Source of the DNA: Candidatus Limnocylindrales bacterium
GTDB lineage: Bacteria > Desulfobacterota > Binatia > UBA1149 > CAITLU01
Assembly (NCBI GenBank): GCA_035626395.1
Contig: DASPNR010000031.1
Span: 62,001-126,000 of the forward strand
Length of the DNA: 64,000 bases
Direction: 5' to 3'
Position numbers and translations under genes: made by a program. This document shows, piece by piece, positions 49,503 through 57,733 of the stretch. The notes beneath the pieces are model-generated. The model was not told the origin of the DNA, did not search any database, and worked only from the letters and a program-made list of their open reading frames with translations. How positions within the stretch are numbered: position 1 is the first letter of the stretch; the number at the start of each line of letters is the position of its first letter.

Positions 49503-51071
49503 TCACGTCGAAACCTGGCCGCCGATCGCCTTCGCCGCTGGCTTCGAAAGCCGCTCGCGAAGCGCCGCGATCAGGCGCGGCGCGTCCCCGACGGACGCCG
49601 CCGAGCCGAAGACGTGGAAGTCCGGCCGCACCAGCACCACCCCCGCGCCATTGGCCGCAAACCAGCGCTCGTAGCGGCCGTCGACGTCGTCGATCGCACC
49701 GCCGCGCGCGACGTGCGCGCAGATTCCGCCCAGCGCTTCGAAACAGGCCGCGCTTTCTGCGTCGAGATGCCGCGCCGGGTCGTCCTGCGTGCTGACGAGC
49801 GTGAAGCCGCGTCCGATCACGTCGTCGAAGAGTCCGCTCGCCTCGTGCCGGCGAACCGGGGCCTGCAGGAAGAGCTCGCCGGCGAGCGCGTCGTCCTCCA
49901 TGCCGACTCCGGGCCCGATGGCGGGTGAGGGCATCGGAGGTGTCAGGTCGCCGCTCGCGGCCGCGGCCGTCATGACTTCGTCGCGTGCTGCCGCCTGCGC
50001 GCGGTCGGCGACGCAGATGATCTTGCCGAGCTCGATCGACAGGTCGATGACCTGACGCACCTGCGGAACGCGCTCGCTCTGGTACGTGTCCAGGAGATCG
50101 TCGCAGGCGCGGTCGGACAGCACGAGGCTCAGCTTCCACGCCAGGTTGGCCGCGTCGCGCATGCCCGAGCACATCCCTTGTCCGGCAAAGGGCGGCATCT
50201 GGTGGGCCGCGTCGCCGGCGAGCAACAGGCGTCCGTTGCGCCAGCGGTCCACCCAGCGTGCCTGGAAGCGATAGACCGCGTGGCGCTCGAGCGTGGCGTT
50301 GGACGGCCGGACGTCCCATGGCTCGAGCAGGCGCCAGGCCGTCTCTTCGCAGTTCAGCTCTTCGATGTCCTCGCCGGGAAGCTTCATGAACTCCCACCGC
50401 CGGCGGCCGGGGCCCGCCGAGATCACCGTCGTCGGCCGCGCCGGATCGCAGATCTGCGCGTTGATGGGATGCCAGACGCGCTGCTCGTGCGGAATGACGT
50501 CGACGATGAGCCAGTCGAAGAAGAAGCCGAGGTCGGTCGTGGACGTATCGAGTGTGCTACGGACGAAGCTGTTGGCGCCGTCGCAGCCGACGACGTAGCG
50601 AGCGCGGACCGTGCGCCGACCGCCATCGAGGCGGGCAAGGTCGACGTCGACGTCGTGGCCGTTCTGCCGCAGCGCCACCACTTCGCACGCGCGCTCGACG
50701 CGAACGCTGCGCAGCCGGCGCACCTGACGGTCGAGCGCGTCCTCGAGCGCCGGCTGCGAGAACATGTTGGCTTCGGGCCATCCGCTCAGCCCGTCGCCGG
50801 CGGTGCCGATGCGCAGCAGCGTCTGCCCGGAGGCGTTCGTCCACTCGTAGATGTCGGCGGGCTCCGTCAGGCGGGGCAGATCGGCGCCCAGGCCGCATGC
50901 CTGCAGGATGCGCGCGACCTCGTGATCGAAATGCGCAGCGCGCGGCAGGGGATAGGGCAACGGCTGCTTCTCGAAAACGCCCACGCGCCAGCCGTGCTGG
51001 CCCAGAAGGATCGACAGCACCTGGCCGACGGGGCCGTAGCCGACGATGGCGACGTCGTAGGTCTCATCCAT
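49503..51071 (-). CDS. FAD-dependent aromatic-ring hydroxylase (MhpA-like)
   Basis: This 522-residue group A flavin monooxygenase hydroxylates an aromatic ring using NAD(P)H and O2. The FAD motif is VAIVGYGPVGQVLSILLGQH, followed by RAAHFDHEVARILQACGLG. The DG motif is VGCDGANSFVRSTLDT, and the second FAD motif is LLLAGDAAHQMPPFAGQGM. The text resembles 3-(3-hydroxyphenyl)propionate hydroxylase, but the substrate is not certain. I start at MDETYDV (51071), since upstream in-frame codons pass into the palindrome. It is divergent from the TetR-FAH-dioxygenase genes and shares the operator with them. Confidence 0.88.
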   Translation of the reverse strand: MDETYDVAIVGYGPVGQVLSILLGQHGWRVGVFEKQPLPYPLPRAAHFDHEVARILQACGLGADLPRLTEPADIYEWTNASGQTLLRIGTAGDGLSGWPEANMFSQPALEDALDRQVRRLRSVRVERACEVVALRQNGHDVDVDLARLDGGRRTVRARYVVGCDGANSFVRSTLDTSTTDLGFFFDWLIVDVIPHEQRVWHPINAQICDPARPTTVISAGPGRRRWEFMKLPGEDIEELNCEETAWRLLEPWDVRPSNATLERHAVYRFQARWVDRWRNGRLLLAGDAAHQMPPFAGQGMCSGMRDAANLAWKLSLVLSDRACDDLLDTYQSERVPQVRQVIDLSIELGKIICVADRAQAAARDEVMTAAAASGDLTPPMPSPAIGPGVGMEDDALAGELFLQAPVRRHEASGLFDDVIGRGFTLVSTQDDPARHLDAESAACFEALGGICAHVARGGAIDDVDGRYERWFAANGAGVVLVRPDFHVFGSAASVGDAPRLIAALRERLSKPAAKAIGGQVST

Positions 51072-51112
51072 GGAAGGGTACCTCCGGGCCGGACTGCAGC
51101 GGTTGTCCCAAA

Positions 51113-51151
51113 AAATGAGAGTTTCGTCAAATCTTGACGAACTTCTCATTT
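51113..51151. promoter_or_regulatory. 39-bp near-perfect palindrome, shared TetR operator and promoters
   Basis: Left arm AAATGAGAGTTTCGTCAA (51113-51130) and right arm TTGACGAACTTCTCATTT (51134-51151) pair at 16 of 18 positions across ATC. Each arm carries an outward-facing TTGACG, a -35-like hexamer. The right one has weak -10 candidates about 15-17 bp on (near 51155-51162); the left one points to the monooxygenase. A TetR dimer pair bound here would block both divergent promoters. Confidence 0.82.
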
Positions 51152-51169
51152 CTCGATACACCCGTGGCC

Positions 51170-52048
51170 ATGCCCGCCACGGGAAACCGCCGCGGTCGCG
51201 CCGCCGGGTCGCGGCAGAACAACGACGACGGCCGTGCCGATGCCGCGCGCGCCGACAGCGGCCGCGCCGATGCCGGCCGCGCGGGCGCTGTTCGCGCGGC
51301 CGGGAAGTCGGGGTCGACCGCGCGCACGGCGAAGACGGGCGATGCGCCAGCGCTCAGCGGCACCCGCTCTCGAACGCGCGCCCATCTGCTGGAGGCGGCC
51401 ACGCGCGTCTTCGCTCGCAAGAGCGTCGGCGAGGCCGCCATCAGCGAAATCGCTGCCGAGGCCGGCGTGGCCAACGGGACCTTCTACAACTACTTCCGGA
51501 CCCGCGAGGAAGTGCTCGAGGCCGTCAGCGTGCGCCTGGCCGAGCGCCTGCACGACGACATCACCGCGGATTCGGTCGGCGTAACCGATCCCGCCGAGCG
51601 CGTCGCGGTCGGTGCACGACGCTTCATCCTGCAGGCGCGGCGCGATCCGCAGTGGGGTGCCGCCCTGCTGCGAGTCTGGAGCACCAGCGGGCGCATCGCG
51701 CCGCAGGCGGCCGAGCCGGTGCTCGCCGACGTGCGCGCGGCCAGGCGCGCCGGCCGCTTCTCGTTCCGCTCCGAAACCGCCGCACTCGACGTGCTGCAGG
51801 GTGCGGTGATTGCCGGTATTCGCAGCGTCGTCGACGGCCACGCGGGCGAAGCGCACGCCTCCGATGTCGCCGCGCTGATTCTCCGCGCGCTCGGAGTCGG
51901 CGCGGGCGAGGCCGAAGAGATCGCACGGCGCCCGCTGCCCGACGCGGACGCCGCTGCGGCGCCGGCGGCCGGCGCGCTCGCCCCTGCCGCCGCCAACCGA
52001 GGCGGCGCCAGCCGTCGCCGTTCCTCGAAAACGAAAGGAGCCCCATGA
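51170..52048 (+). CDS. TetR/AcrR regulator of the aromatic-catabolism cluster
   Basis: This 292-residue protein has a Gly/Ala/Arg-rich disordered N-terminus (residues 1-60). The helix-turn-helix reads THLLEAATRVFARKSVGEAA-type text (ARTRAHLLEAATRVFARKS), then SEIAAEAGVANGTFYNYFRT near residues 70-118. The C-terminus is an Ala-rich tail ending RRRSSKTKGAP. I start at ATG 51170 because the TTG at 51134 is inside the palindrome. It overlaps the FAH-family gene in an ATGA. It most likely represses both directions through the palindrome until a pathway intermediate binds. Confidence 0.88.
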   Translation: MPATGNRRGRAAGSRQNNDDGRADAARADSGRADAGRAGAVRAAGKSGSTARTAKTGDAPALSGTRSRTRAHLLEAATRVFARKSVGEAAISEIAAEAGVANGTFYNYFRTREEVLEAVSVRLAERLHDDITADSVGVTDPAERVAVGARRFILQARRDPQWGAALLRVWSTSGRIAPQAAEPVLADVRAARRAGRFSFRSETAALDVLQGAVIAGIRSVVDGHAGEAHASDVAALILRALGVGAGEAEEIARRPLPDADAAAAPAAGALAPAAANRGGASRRRSSKTKGAP

Positions 52049-52917
52049 AGATCGCCAGCTACCACCGCGGCGGCGCGCTGCGTGCGGCCGCCGTCGTCGA
52101 CGGCGCTCTCGTCGACCTGCAGGACGCCGACCCTGCGCTGCCGTCCACCGTCCTGGCGTTGCTCGAGGCCGGTGCAGACGCTCTTGCCGCCGCCTCCAAG
52201 GCGGCGCTGCGCGCGCGCGAGCGCATTGACCTTGCCACGGTTCGCCTGGCGGCGCCGGTGCCGCGCCCGCCCAAGCTGCTCGCGATCGGGCTGAACTACC
52301 GCGATCACGCCGAGGAGTCCGGGCAGCCGATCCCGGAGGTCCCGGTCGTGTTCAACAAGCAGTCCACCTGCGTGACCGGCCCGTACGACGACGTCCACCT
52401 TCCGCGCATCAGCCCGATGCTCGACTACGAGGGCGAGCTCGGCGTGGTCATCGGCCGCCGCTGCCGGCACGTTCCGCGCGAGAAGGCACGTTCGGTGACC
52501 GCCGGCTTCGTCGTCGTCGACGACGTCACGGTGCGCGACTGGCAGCTTCGCACGCCGACGTGGACGATGGGCAAATCGTTCGACACGCACGGTCCGATGG
52601 GCCCGTTCCTCGTCACCGCCGACGAGCTCGATCCCGCCGACCTCGCCATCGCCACGTTCGTCAATGGCGAGCTGCGCCAGAGCTCGCGCACCTCCCAGCT
52701 CATCTTCGATTGCGACGCGCTGATCGAGCACCTCAGCACCGCCTTCACGCTCGAGCCCGGCGACGTCATCTCCACCGGCACGCCGGCGGGCGTCGGCATG
52801 GCGAGGAATCCTCCACGGATGCTGGCCGCCGGCGATGTGGTGGCGGTGGAGATCGAGGGAATCGGACGCATCGAGAACCGCGTCGTGGCCGAGCCGGCCC
52901 AGACGACGCTCTACTGA
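52045..52917 (+). CDS. Fumarylacetoacetate hydrolase-family protein
   Basis: This 290-residue protein has the metal motif SPMLDYEGELGVVIGRRCRH and VVVDDVTVRDWQLR, then GKSFDTHGPMGPFLVT and ISTGTPAGVGMARNPP at the C-terminus. LAIGLNYRDHAEESGQPIPE is the N-terminal core start. The family hydrolyses or decarboxylates 2,4-diketo acids or meta-cleavage products, depending on subclass. ATG 52045 overlaps the TetR stop by 4 bp after AAAGGAG. Together with the neighbouring hydroxylase and extradiol-type protein it would act on ring-opened products, which is inference from context. Confidence 0.9.
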   Translation: MKIASYHRGGALRAAAVVDGALVDLQDADPALPSTVLALLEAGADALAAASKAALRARERIDLATVRLAAPVPRPPKLLAIGLNYRDHAEESGQPIPEVPVVFNKQSTCVTGPYDDVHLPRISPMLDYEGELGVVIGRRCRHVPREKARSVTAGFVVVDDVTVRDWQLRTPTWTMGKSFDTHGPMGPFLVTADELDPADLAIATFVNGELRQSSRTSQLIFDCDALIEHLSTAFTLEPGDVISTGTPAGVGMARNPPRMLAAGDVVAVEIEGIGRIENRVVAEPAQTTLY

Positions 52918-52928
52918 CGGAGAAGCGC

Positions 52929-53834
52929 ATGGCCCTGCACTGCCTCAGGGGAATCACGCTCGGAGTCTCGCGTCTGGAGGAGACGCGCGCATTCTACCGC
53001 GACTTCGGGCTGGAGGAGCGCTCCCCCGGCCGCTTTGCCACCGGCGACGGCGGCGAGCAGCTGCGTCTGGTGGAAGCGCCGCACCGGCGGCTGCTCGAGA
53101 TGCGCGTGGCGGTCGAGCACGACGACGATCTCGGCGCGATGGACAGCCGCCTGCGCGCGCTGGGGCTCGACCCTCTTCGCCGGCCGCACTCGCTGGAGAT
53201 CCTGGAGCCGAGCAGCGGCGTGCGCGTGGTCGCCGAAGTGGCGCCGCCGATCCAGCCGAGCCACTACGCGGCGCGGGCCATCAACGCTCCGGGCGTCACG
53301 AGTCGCTTCAATGAACGCTCCAGCGCCGCCGTCGTGTCTTTGCCGAGCCGTCCGCGCCGGCTCGGCCACGTCGTCATCGGTTGCCCCGATGCCGCGCTGA
53401 CCCAACGCTTCTTCGTCCAAGGCGTCGGCTTCAAGGTCAGCGACCTCGTGGGCGAGGTCGGCGCGGCGTTCCTGCGCTGCTCCTCCGATCACCATAACCT
53501 GCTGATTCAGCCGGCCCCGGTGGCCTTTCTCCACCACACGGCCTGGGAAATGGCCGACGTCGACGAGGTGGGGCAGGCTGCGGCGCGCCTCGTGGAGTCG
53601 CGGCCCGATTGCCACGTCTGGGGCCTTGGCCGCCACGGCTTCGGAAGCAATTTCTTCTGGTACCTGCGCGATCCCTCCGGCGGCTTCAACGAGTACTACA
53701 GCGACCTGGACGTAATCGTCGACGACGAGCTGTGGAAGATCGCCGCATCGACCCAGGTCCATCCGCTGGCAGCGTGGGGGCCGCCGGTGCCGATGGAGTT
53801 CCTGTTTCCGCCCGACCTGCCCGCGATGGTTTGA
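52929..53834 (+). CDS. Extradiol ring-cleavage dioxygenase-like VOC protein
   Basis: This 301-residue protein has two VOC modules. The N-terminal module (1-105) includes GVSRLEETRAFYRDFGLEER. The C-terminal one carries the likely iron triad: His147 in LGHVVIG, His202 or His203 in LHHTAWEM, and Glu255 in FNEYYSDLD. This fits type I extradiol dioxygenases (2,3-dihydroxybiphenyl or catechol 2,3-dioxygenase type). It follows the FAH-family gene by 11 bp in the same operon. The substrate is probably a catechol made by the divergent hydroxylase, which is inference. Confidence 0.88.
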   Translation: MALHCLRGITLGVSRLEETRAFYRDFGLEERSPGRFATGDGGEQLRLVEAPHRRLLEMRVAVEHDDDLGAMDSRLRALGLDPLRRPHSLEILEPSSGVRVVAEVAPPIQPSHYAARAINAPGVTSRFNERSSAAVVSLPSRPRRLGHVVIGCPDAALTQRFFVQGVGFKVSDLVGEVGAAFLRCSSDHHNLLIQPAPVAFLHHTAWEMADVDEVGQAAARLVESRPDCHVWGLGRHGFGSNFFWYLRDPSGGFNEYYSDLDVIVDDELWKIAASTQVHPLAAWGPPVPMEFLFPPDLPAMV

Positions 53835-54015
53835 GCGCGTCCCAACGATGCGGCCTTGATCGCGCCGGCGGCACGGAGGTTGCGGAGGCCGCCGGGCGTG
53901 TTGGCTCGGCTGCGAAGGCCCGAAGACCACCACCGTCGACGGCGGGCTGGCACGCAGCGGCATTTCCCTTTCTTCCAGCGCGGCGCAGCGGGCATACTGC
54001 GCGGCGGGGGACTCC

Positions 54016-57000
54016 ATGCCAGTACGACCAGGCACCATTTTTCGTGCGCTTGCCCGCGCGCAGGCACCGCTCCATCACCAGCTCGCCTTGCGGCTACCTT
54101 GCGTCGCGCTCGCGATGCTCCTCGCCGCGGCACCGGCGTCCGCGGCACCGCCACTGCCGGAGGTCGCGGCTGCGGCGCAGCACCTCGATGCGCTGGTGGG
54201 CGGCGCCGCCAAGGTCGAGTTCCATGGGGCCACCGGCGCGGCCCGCTTCGTCAGCATCGCCGGCGGCGCTCCGCAGGCGCGCGCTCTGGCCGCGGCGCCG
54301 CGTGCCCGCGCCGAAGCCTTCCTCGACGAGCACGGCCGTCTGTTCGGTCTGAGCTCCTCGCGCGAGCTCGGCCATCGCCGCACGCGGCGCGAGCGCAGCG
54401 GCGCTGCCCACGTCATCTTCGACCAGAGCCATCACGGCCTGGACGTCTTCGGCGCCCGCTTGATCGTTCACCTCGACGAGCAAGGGCGCGTGCGCGCGGC
54501 CAACGGCGTCACCGTTCCCGGCATCGACATCGATCCCATCGCACGCATCGACGCGGAGCAGGCCCGCCGGGCCGCCCTTGGCGGTGACGCGGGGCAGGGC
54601 GCCGGCGAGGCCACCGTGCTTCGACTGCTCGTGTTCCCGCAGGGGCTGCTGCAGGGCGCGACGCCGGTGGCGCGCCTGGCGTATGAAGTGGAGGTACGCG
54701 GCGGCGAGCGCGTGCGCGAGCTGGTCTACGTCGATGCAATGGGCGGCAAGATCCTCGAGCGCATCACGGGCGTGCACCAGGCTCTTTCGCGGCGCCTGTA
54801 CGATGGACAGTACGCTGCGGCCTCACTCCTCTGGACCGAAGGCGATCCGCTGCCGTTCGGCGAGGCCAACGCCGACTCGATCCTGGACAATACCGAGTTG
54901 AGCTACGAGCTGTTCGCCAACGTCAGCAGCGGCACGTACGTCTCCTATGACGGCGCCGACCATCTCATGGAAGCGGTTGCCGATATCGGCCAGGTGCAGC
55001 CGACCACCTGTCCCAACGCATACTGGGACGGCACCTCCACCAACTTCTGCAACGAGGTCACCAGCGATGACATCGTCGCGCACGAGTGGGCGCATGCGTA
55101 TACGGAGCATACCGGCGGCCTGATCTACGCGTACCAGCCGGGTGCGCTCAACGAATCGTATTCGGACATCTTCGGAGAGCTGGTCGATCTCGGCAACGGC
55201 ACCGGCAACGACCTGCCCGACGCGGTGCGCGCCGAAGGCGTATGCTCGCAGCACGCACGCAATGCGATCGGGCTGGAGCTCGTCATCGCCGCGCCCGCGT
55301 CGATCGCGGGCAGCTACGTCGTCGGCGGCGCCGAGTTCGGTCCTCCGCTCGATTCGACCGGCGTTGCCGGTGCGCTGGTTCTGGCCGACGATGGCGACGC
55401 CAGCGACGATGGCCGCATCGATGACGGCTGTCAGCCATTCGTCAACGCCGCCGCCGTGACGGGCAAGATCGCCGTCGTTCGCCGCGGCAGCTGCCTGTTC
55501 GTGGACAAAGCGGCCAACGCCGAGGCTGCCGGTGCCATCGGCATGGTGGTCGTCAACAACCAGGGCGACGGCGTCATCACCATGGCCGGCGATGCGGTGA
55601 TCGGGATTCCCTGCATCTTCCTCGGCCAGAGCGACGGCGAAGCCATCATCGCCGCACTCGGCGAAGGCGTCACCGGTACGATGCGCTCGGAGCCCATCGC
55701 CACCGCGAATACGTGGCGATGGCTGATGGGCGAGGATTCGACGGCCTTCGGCGGTGCGATCCGCGACATGTGGGCGCCCGAGTGTCTAGGCGACCCGGGC
55801 CGTGTAGGCGATGCCGAGCTGTACCGGTGCGGCTCCGGCGACAGCGGCGGCGTGCACTCGAACTCCGGCGTCCCCAACCGCGCGTTCTCGCTGCTCGTCG
55901 ACGGCGGCAGCTACAACGGGGTTGCTGTCGCCGCCATCGGAGCGACCAAGGCGGCTGCGGTCTACTGGCGCGCGATGAGCGTCTACCAGGTTCCGGCCAC
56001 GGATTTCCCGGCGCACGCGGACGCGCTCGAGCAGTCGTGCGAGGATCTCGTCGGCCAGTTGCTGCCGGCCCTGGACACCGGCGCGCCGTCCGGAGAGACG
56101 CTGTCGGCCGAGGACTGTCAGGCCGTGACCGACGCAATGACAGCGGTGGAGATGCGTGCGCCGATCCCGTGCAGCTTCGATCCGATCCTGGATCCCGATG
56201 CGCCCGAGCTGTGCAGCGGCTCGGTCCTCGTCGACGCGGTGGCCTGGGACTTCGAAACCGATCCCTCCGCGACGTGGACGTTCGAGGACGACGGCGTCTT
56301 CGAGGAGTACCTGCCTCGCAGCTGGCAATGGACGAGCGACCTGCCCGATCAGAGGTCCGGTTCCGCGCTGTACGCCGCCAACGCCAACATCGGCGATTGC
56401 GATCCGGGCAGCAACGATCAATCGGGCGTCGTGTACGCCACGACGCCGCCGATCCTGATTCCGCAGCGCAGCGGGCCGCCCAAGCTGGTGTTCGATCACT
56501 ACATCGCCAGCGAGCCGGCCTTCGACGGCGGCAATGTCTCCATCAGCGTCAACGGCGGGCCTTTCCAGCTCATCGACGGCGACGACTTCACGTTCAACGG
56601 CTACAACCAGATCATCGCGCAGGGCGGAGGCAGCGCGCCGGTGAACCACAATCCACTTGCGGGCCAGATGGCCTTCAGCGGCGTCAACGAGAATTCGACC
56701 AACGGCAGCTGGGGCCAGTCGCAGGTGGAGCTGGGCTGGTACGCGGCGCCGGGCGACACCATACGTGTGCGCTTCGCGTTCGGGATGGACGGCTGCTTCG
56801 GCGTCGACGGCTGGTACGTCGACGACGTGCGCGTCTTGTCGTGCACCGAGCCCGCCGATGGCCTCGATGCGTTCGTCTGTGACCGCGACCGCATCAGCCG
56901 CGATGCGTCCCCGTTCACGCCGGTCGAGGACGTGGAGCTGTTCACCCAGCTCGACGGCGGCCTGATCACGCCCTTCTATGATGTGGTGGCACCTTCCATG

Positions 57001-57579
57001 CTGTGCCAGCCGCGCGCGCTCGGCGACGAGGACATCAGCGACCCCGAAACGCATCTTGCCGGCTTCGAGCTGAGTGCGGGCATCGCGCTGCCCGAGCAGG
57101 CGCTGGATGTGGAGGTCGATACGGCTCTCGGCCGTACGTGGGTCGACACGAAAGCAGCGCAAACGGTGCTCGTGCCGGCGGCGACCGGCGTCTCACCGGT
57201 GGCTCCCGATAATGGGTCCCACGTTCTGGACACCTACGCCTGCTATGGCGTGCGCAAGGCTCGCGGGGCGCCGAGGTTCCCGCGCGGCATCACCGCCGGC
57301 CTGACCGACGCCGGCGGAGAGACCGTGACGTACGGCGTTCGCAAGCCCTCGCGGCTGTGCGTGGCGGCCGACCGTGACGGCGGCGGAATCAAGAACGAAG
57401 GCAGCTGGGGCCATCTTCTCTGCTACAAGGCGAAGCGGCTGGCGGGACAGCCGATCTTTACGGGTGTGTCCGGTCTCAACGTCGCCAGTGACTTCGGCCA
57501 GCAGCAGGTGGACCTGACGCGCGAGCACGACCTTTGCCTGCCCGCCACGATCACCGACCTGGCCGACCTCGGGCACTGA
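54016..57579 (+). CDS. Thermolysin-type (M4) metalloprotease with inserted PA domain
   Basis: This 1187-residue exported protease has a signal region (up to about residue 43) and an FTP/PepSY-type propeptide (about 55-240). The M4 core has HEWAH (His356, Glu357, His360) and ESYSD (Glu380) as zinc ligands. A PA domain (residues about 450-556, GALVLADDGDASDDGR to GIPCIFLGQSDGEAI) sits inside the catalytic domain. The second half resumes with GGVHSNSGVPNRAF (His614). A beta-rich region follows (about 740-965). The C-terminal two-lobed Cys domain (about 1065-1187) reads LLCYKAKRLAGQPIF and DLCLPATI. It should be secreted and self-processed. Confidence 0.85.
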   Translation: MPVRPGTIFRALARAQAPLHHQLALRLPCVALAMLLAAAPASAAPPLPEVAAAAQHLDALVGGAAKVEFHGATGAARFVSIAGGAPQARALAAAPRARAEAFLDEHGRLFGLSSSRELGHRRTRRERSGAAHVIFDQSHHGLDVFGARLIVHLDEQGRVRAANGVTVPGIDIDPIARIDAEQARRAALGGDAGQGAGEATVLRLLVFPQGLLQGATPVARLAYEVEVRGGERVRELVYVDAMGGKILERITGVHQALSRRLYDGQYAAASLLWTEGDPLPFGEANADSILDNTELSYELFANVSSGTYVSYDGADHLMEAVADIGQVQPTTCPNAYWDGTSTNFCNEVTSDDIVAHEWAHAYTEHTGGLIYAYQPGALNESYSDIFGELVDLGNGTGNDLPDAVRAEGVCSQHARNAIGLELVIAAPASIAGSYVVGGAEFGPPLDSTGVAGALVLADDGDASDDGRIDDGCQPFVNAAAVTGKIAVVRRGSCLFVDKAANAEAAGAIGMVVVNNQGDGVITMAGDAVIGIPCIFLGQSDGEAIIAALGEGVTGTMRSEPIATANTWRWLMGEDSTAFGGAIRDMWAPECLGDPGRVGDAELYRCGSGDSGGVHSNSGVPNRAFSLLVDGGSYNGVAVAAIGATKAAAVYWRAMSVYQVPATDFPAHADALEQSCEDLVGQLLPALDTGAPSGETLSAEDCQAVTDAMTAVEMRAPIPCSFDPILDPDAPELCSGSVLVDAVAWDFETDPSATWTFEDDGVFEEYLPRSWQWTSDLPDQRSGSALYAANANIGDCDPGSNDQSGVVYATTPPILIPQRSGPPKLVFDHYIASEPAFDGGNVSISVNGGPFQLIDGDDFTFNGYNQIIAQGGGSAPVNHNPLAGQMAFSGVNENSTNGSWGQSQVELGWYAAPGDTIRVRFAFGMDGCFGVDGWYVDDVRVLSCTEPADGLDAFVCDRDRISRDASPFTPVEDVELFTQLDGGLITPFYDVVAPSMLCQPRALGDEDISDPETHLAGFELSAGIALPEQALDVEVDTALGRTWVDTKAAQTVLVPAATGVSPVAPDNGSHVLDTYACYGVRKARGAPRFPRGITAGLTDAGGETVTYGVRKPSRLCVAADRDGGGIKNEGSWGHLLCYKAKRLAGQPIFTGVSGLNVASDFGQQQVDLTREHDLCLPATITDLADLGH

Positions 57580-57611
57580 CACCACGGTCCATAGGTGCAC
57601 GTGCGATGGAC

Positions 57612-57629
57612 GCGCAGCGGCGGCTGCGC
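57612..57629 (+). other. Short hairpin after the protease gene
   Basis: GCGCAGC and GCTGCGC form a perfect 7-bp stem around GGCG. It lies 32 bp after the protease stop and 105 bp before the next start. No T-run follows, so it may be a weak terminator or processing site. Confidence 0.4.
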
Positions 57630-57733
57630 CTCCCATCACCGCCCCGCACTTACGACAGGCATGGCCTGCTGGTAGCGTGGCGCCGACTTTGGCTGGCCGG
57701 CCTTCCCGCTCCAGCCGTTCGGGGGATGCTCGA

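Noticed and set aside
51134-51169. TTG at 51134 as start of the TetR gene
   Set aside because: It lies within the operator palindrome and over the -35-like hexamer. ATG 51170 leaves the full regulator domain intact.
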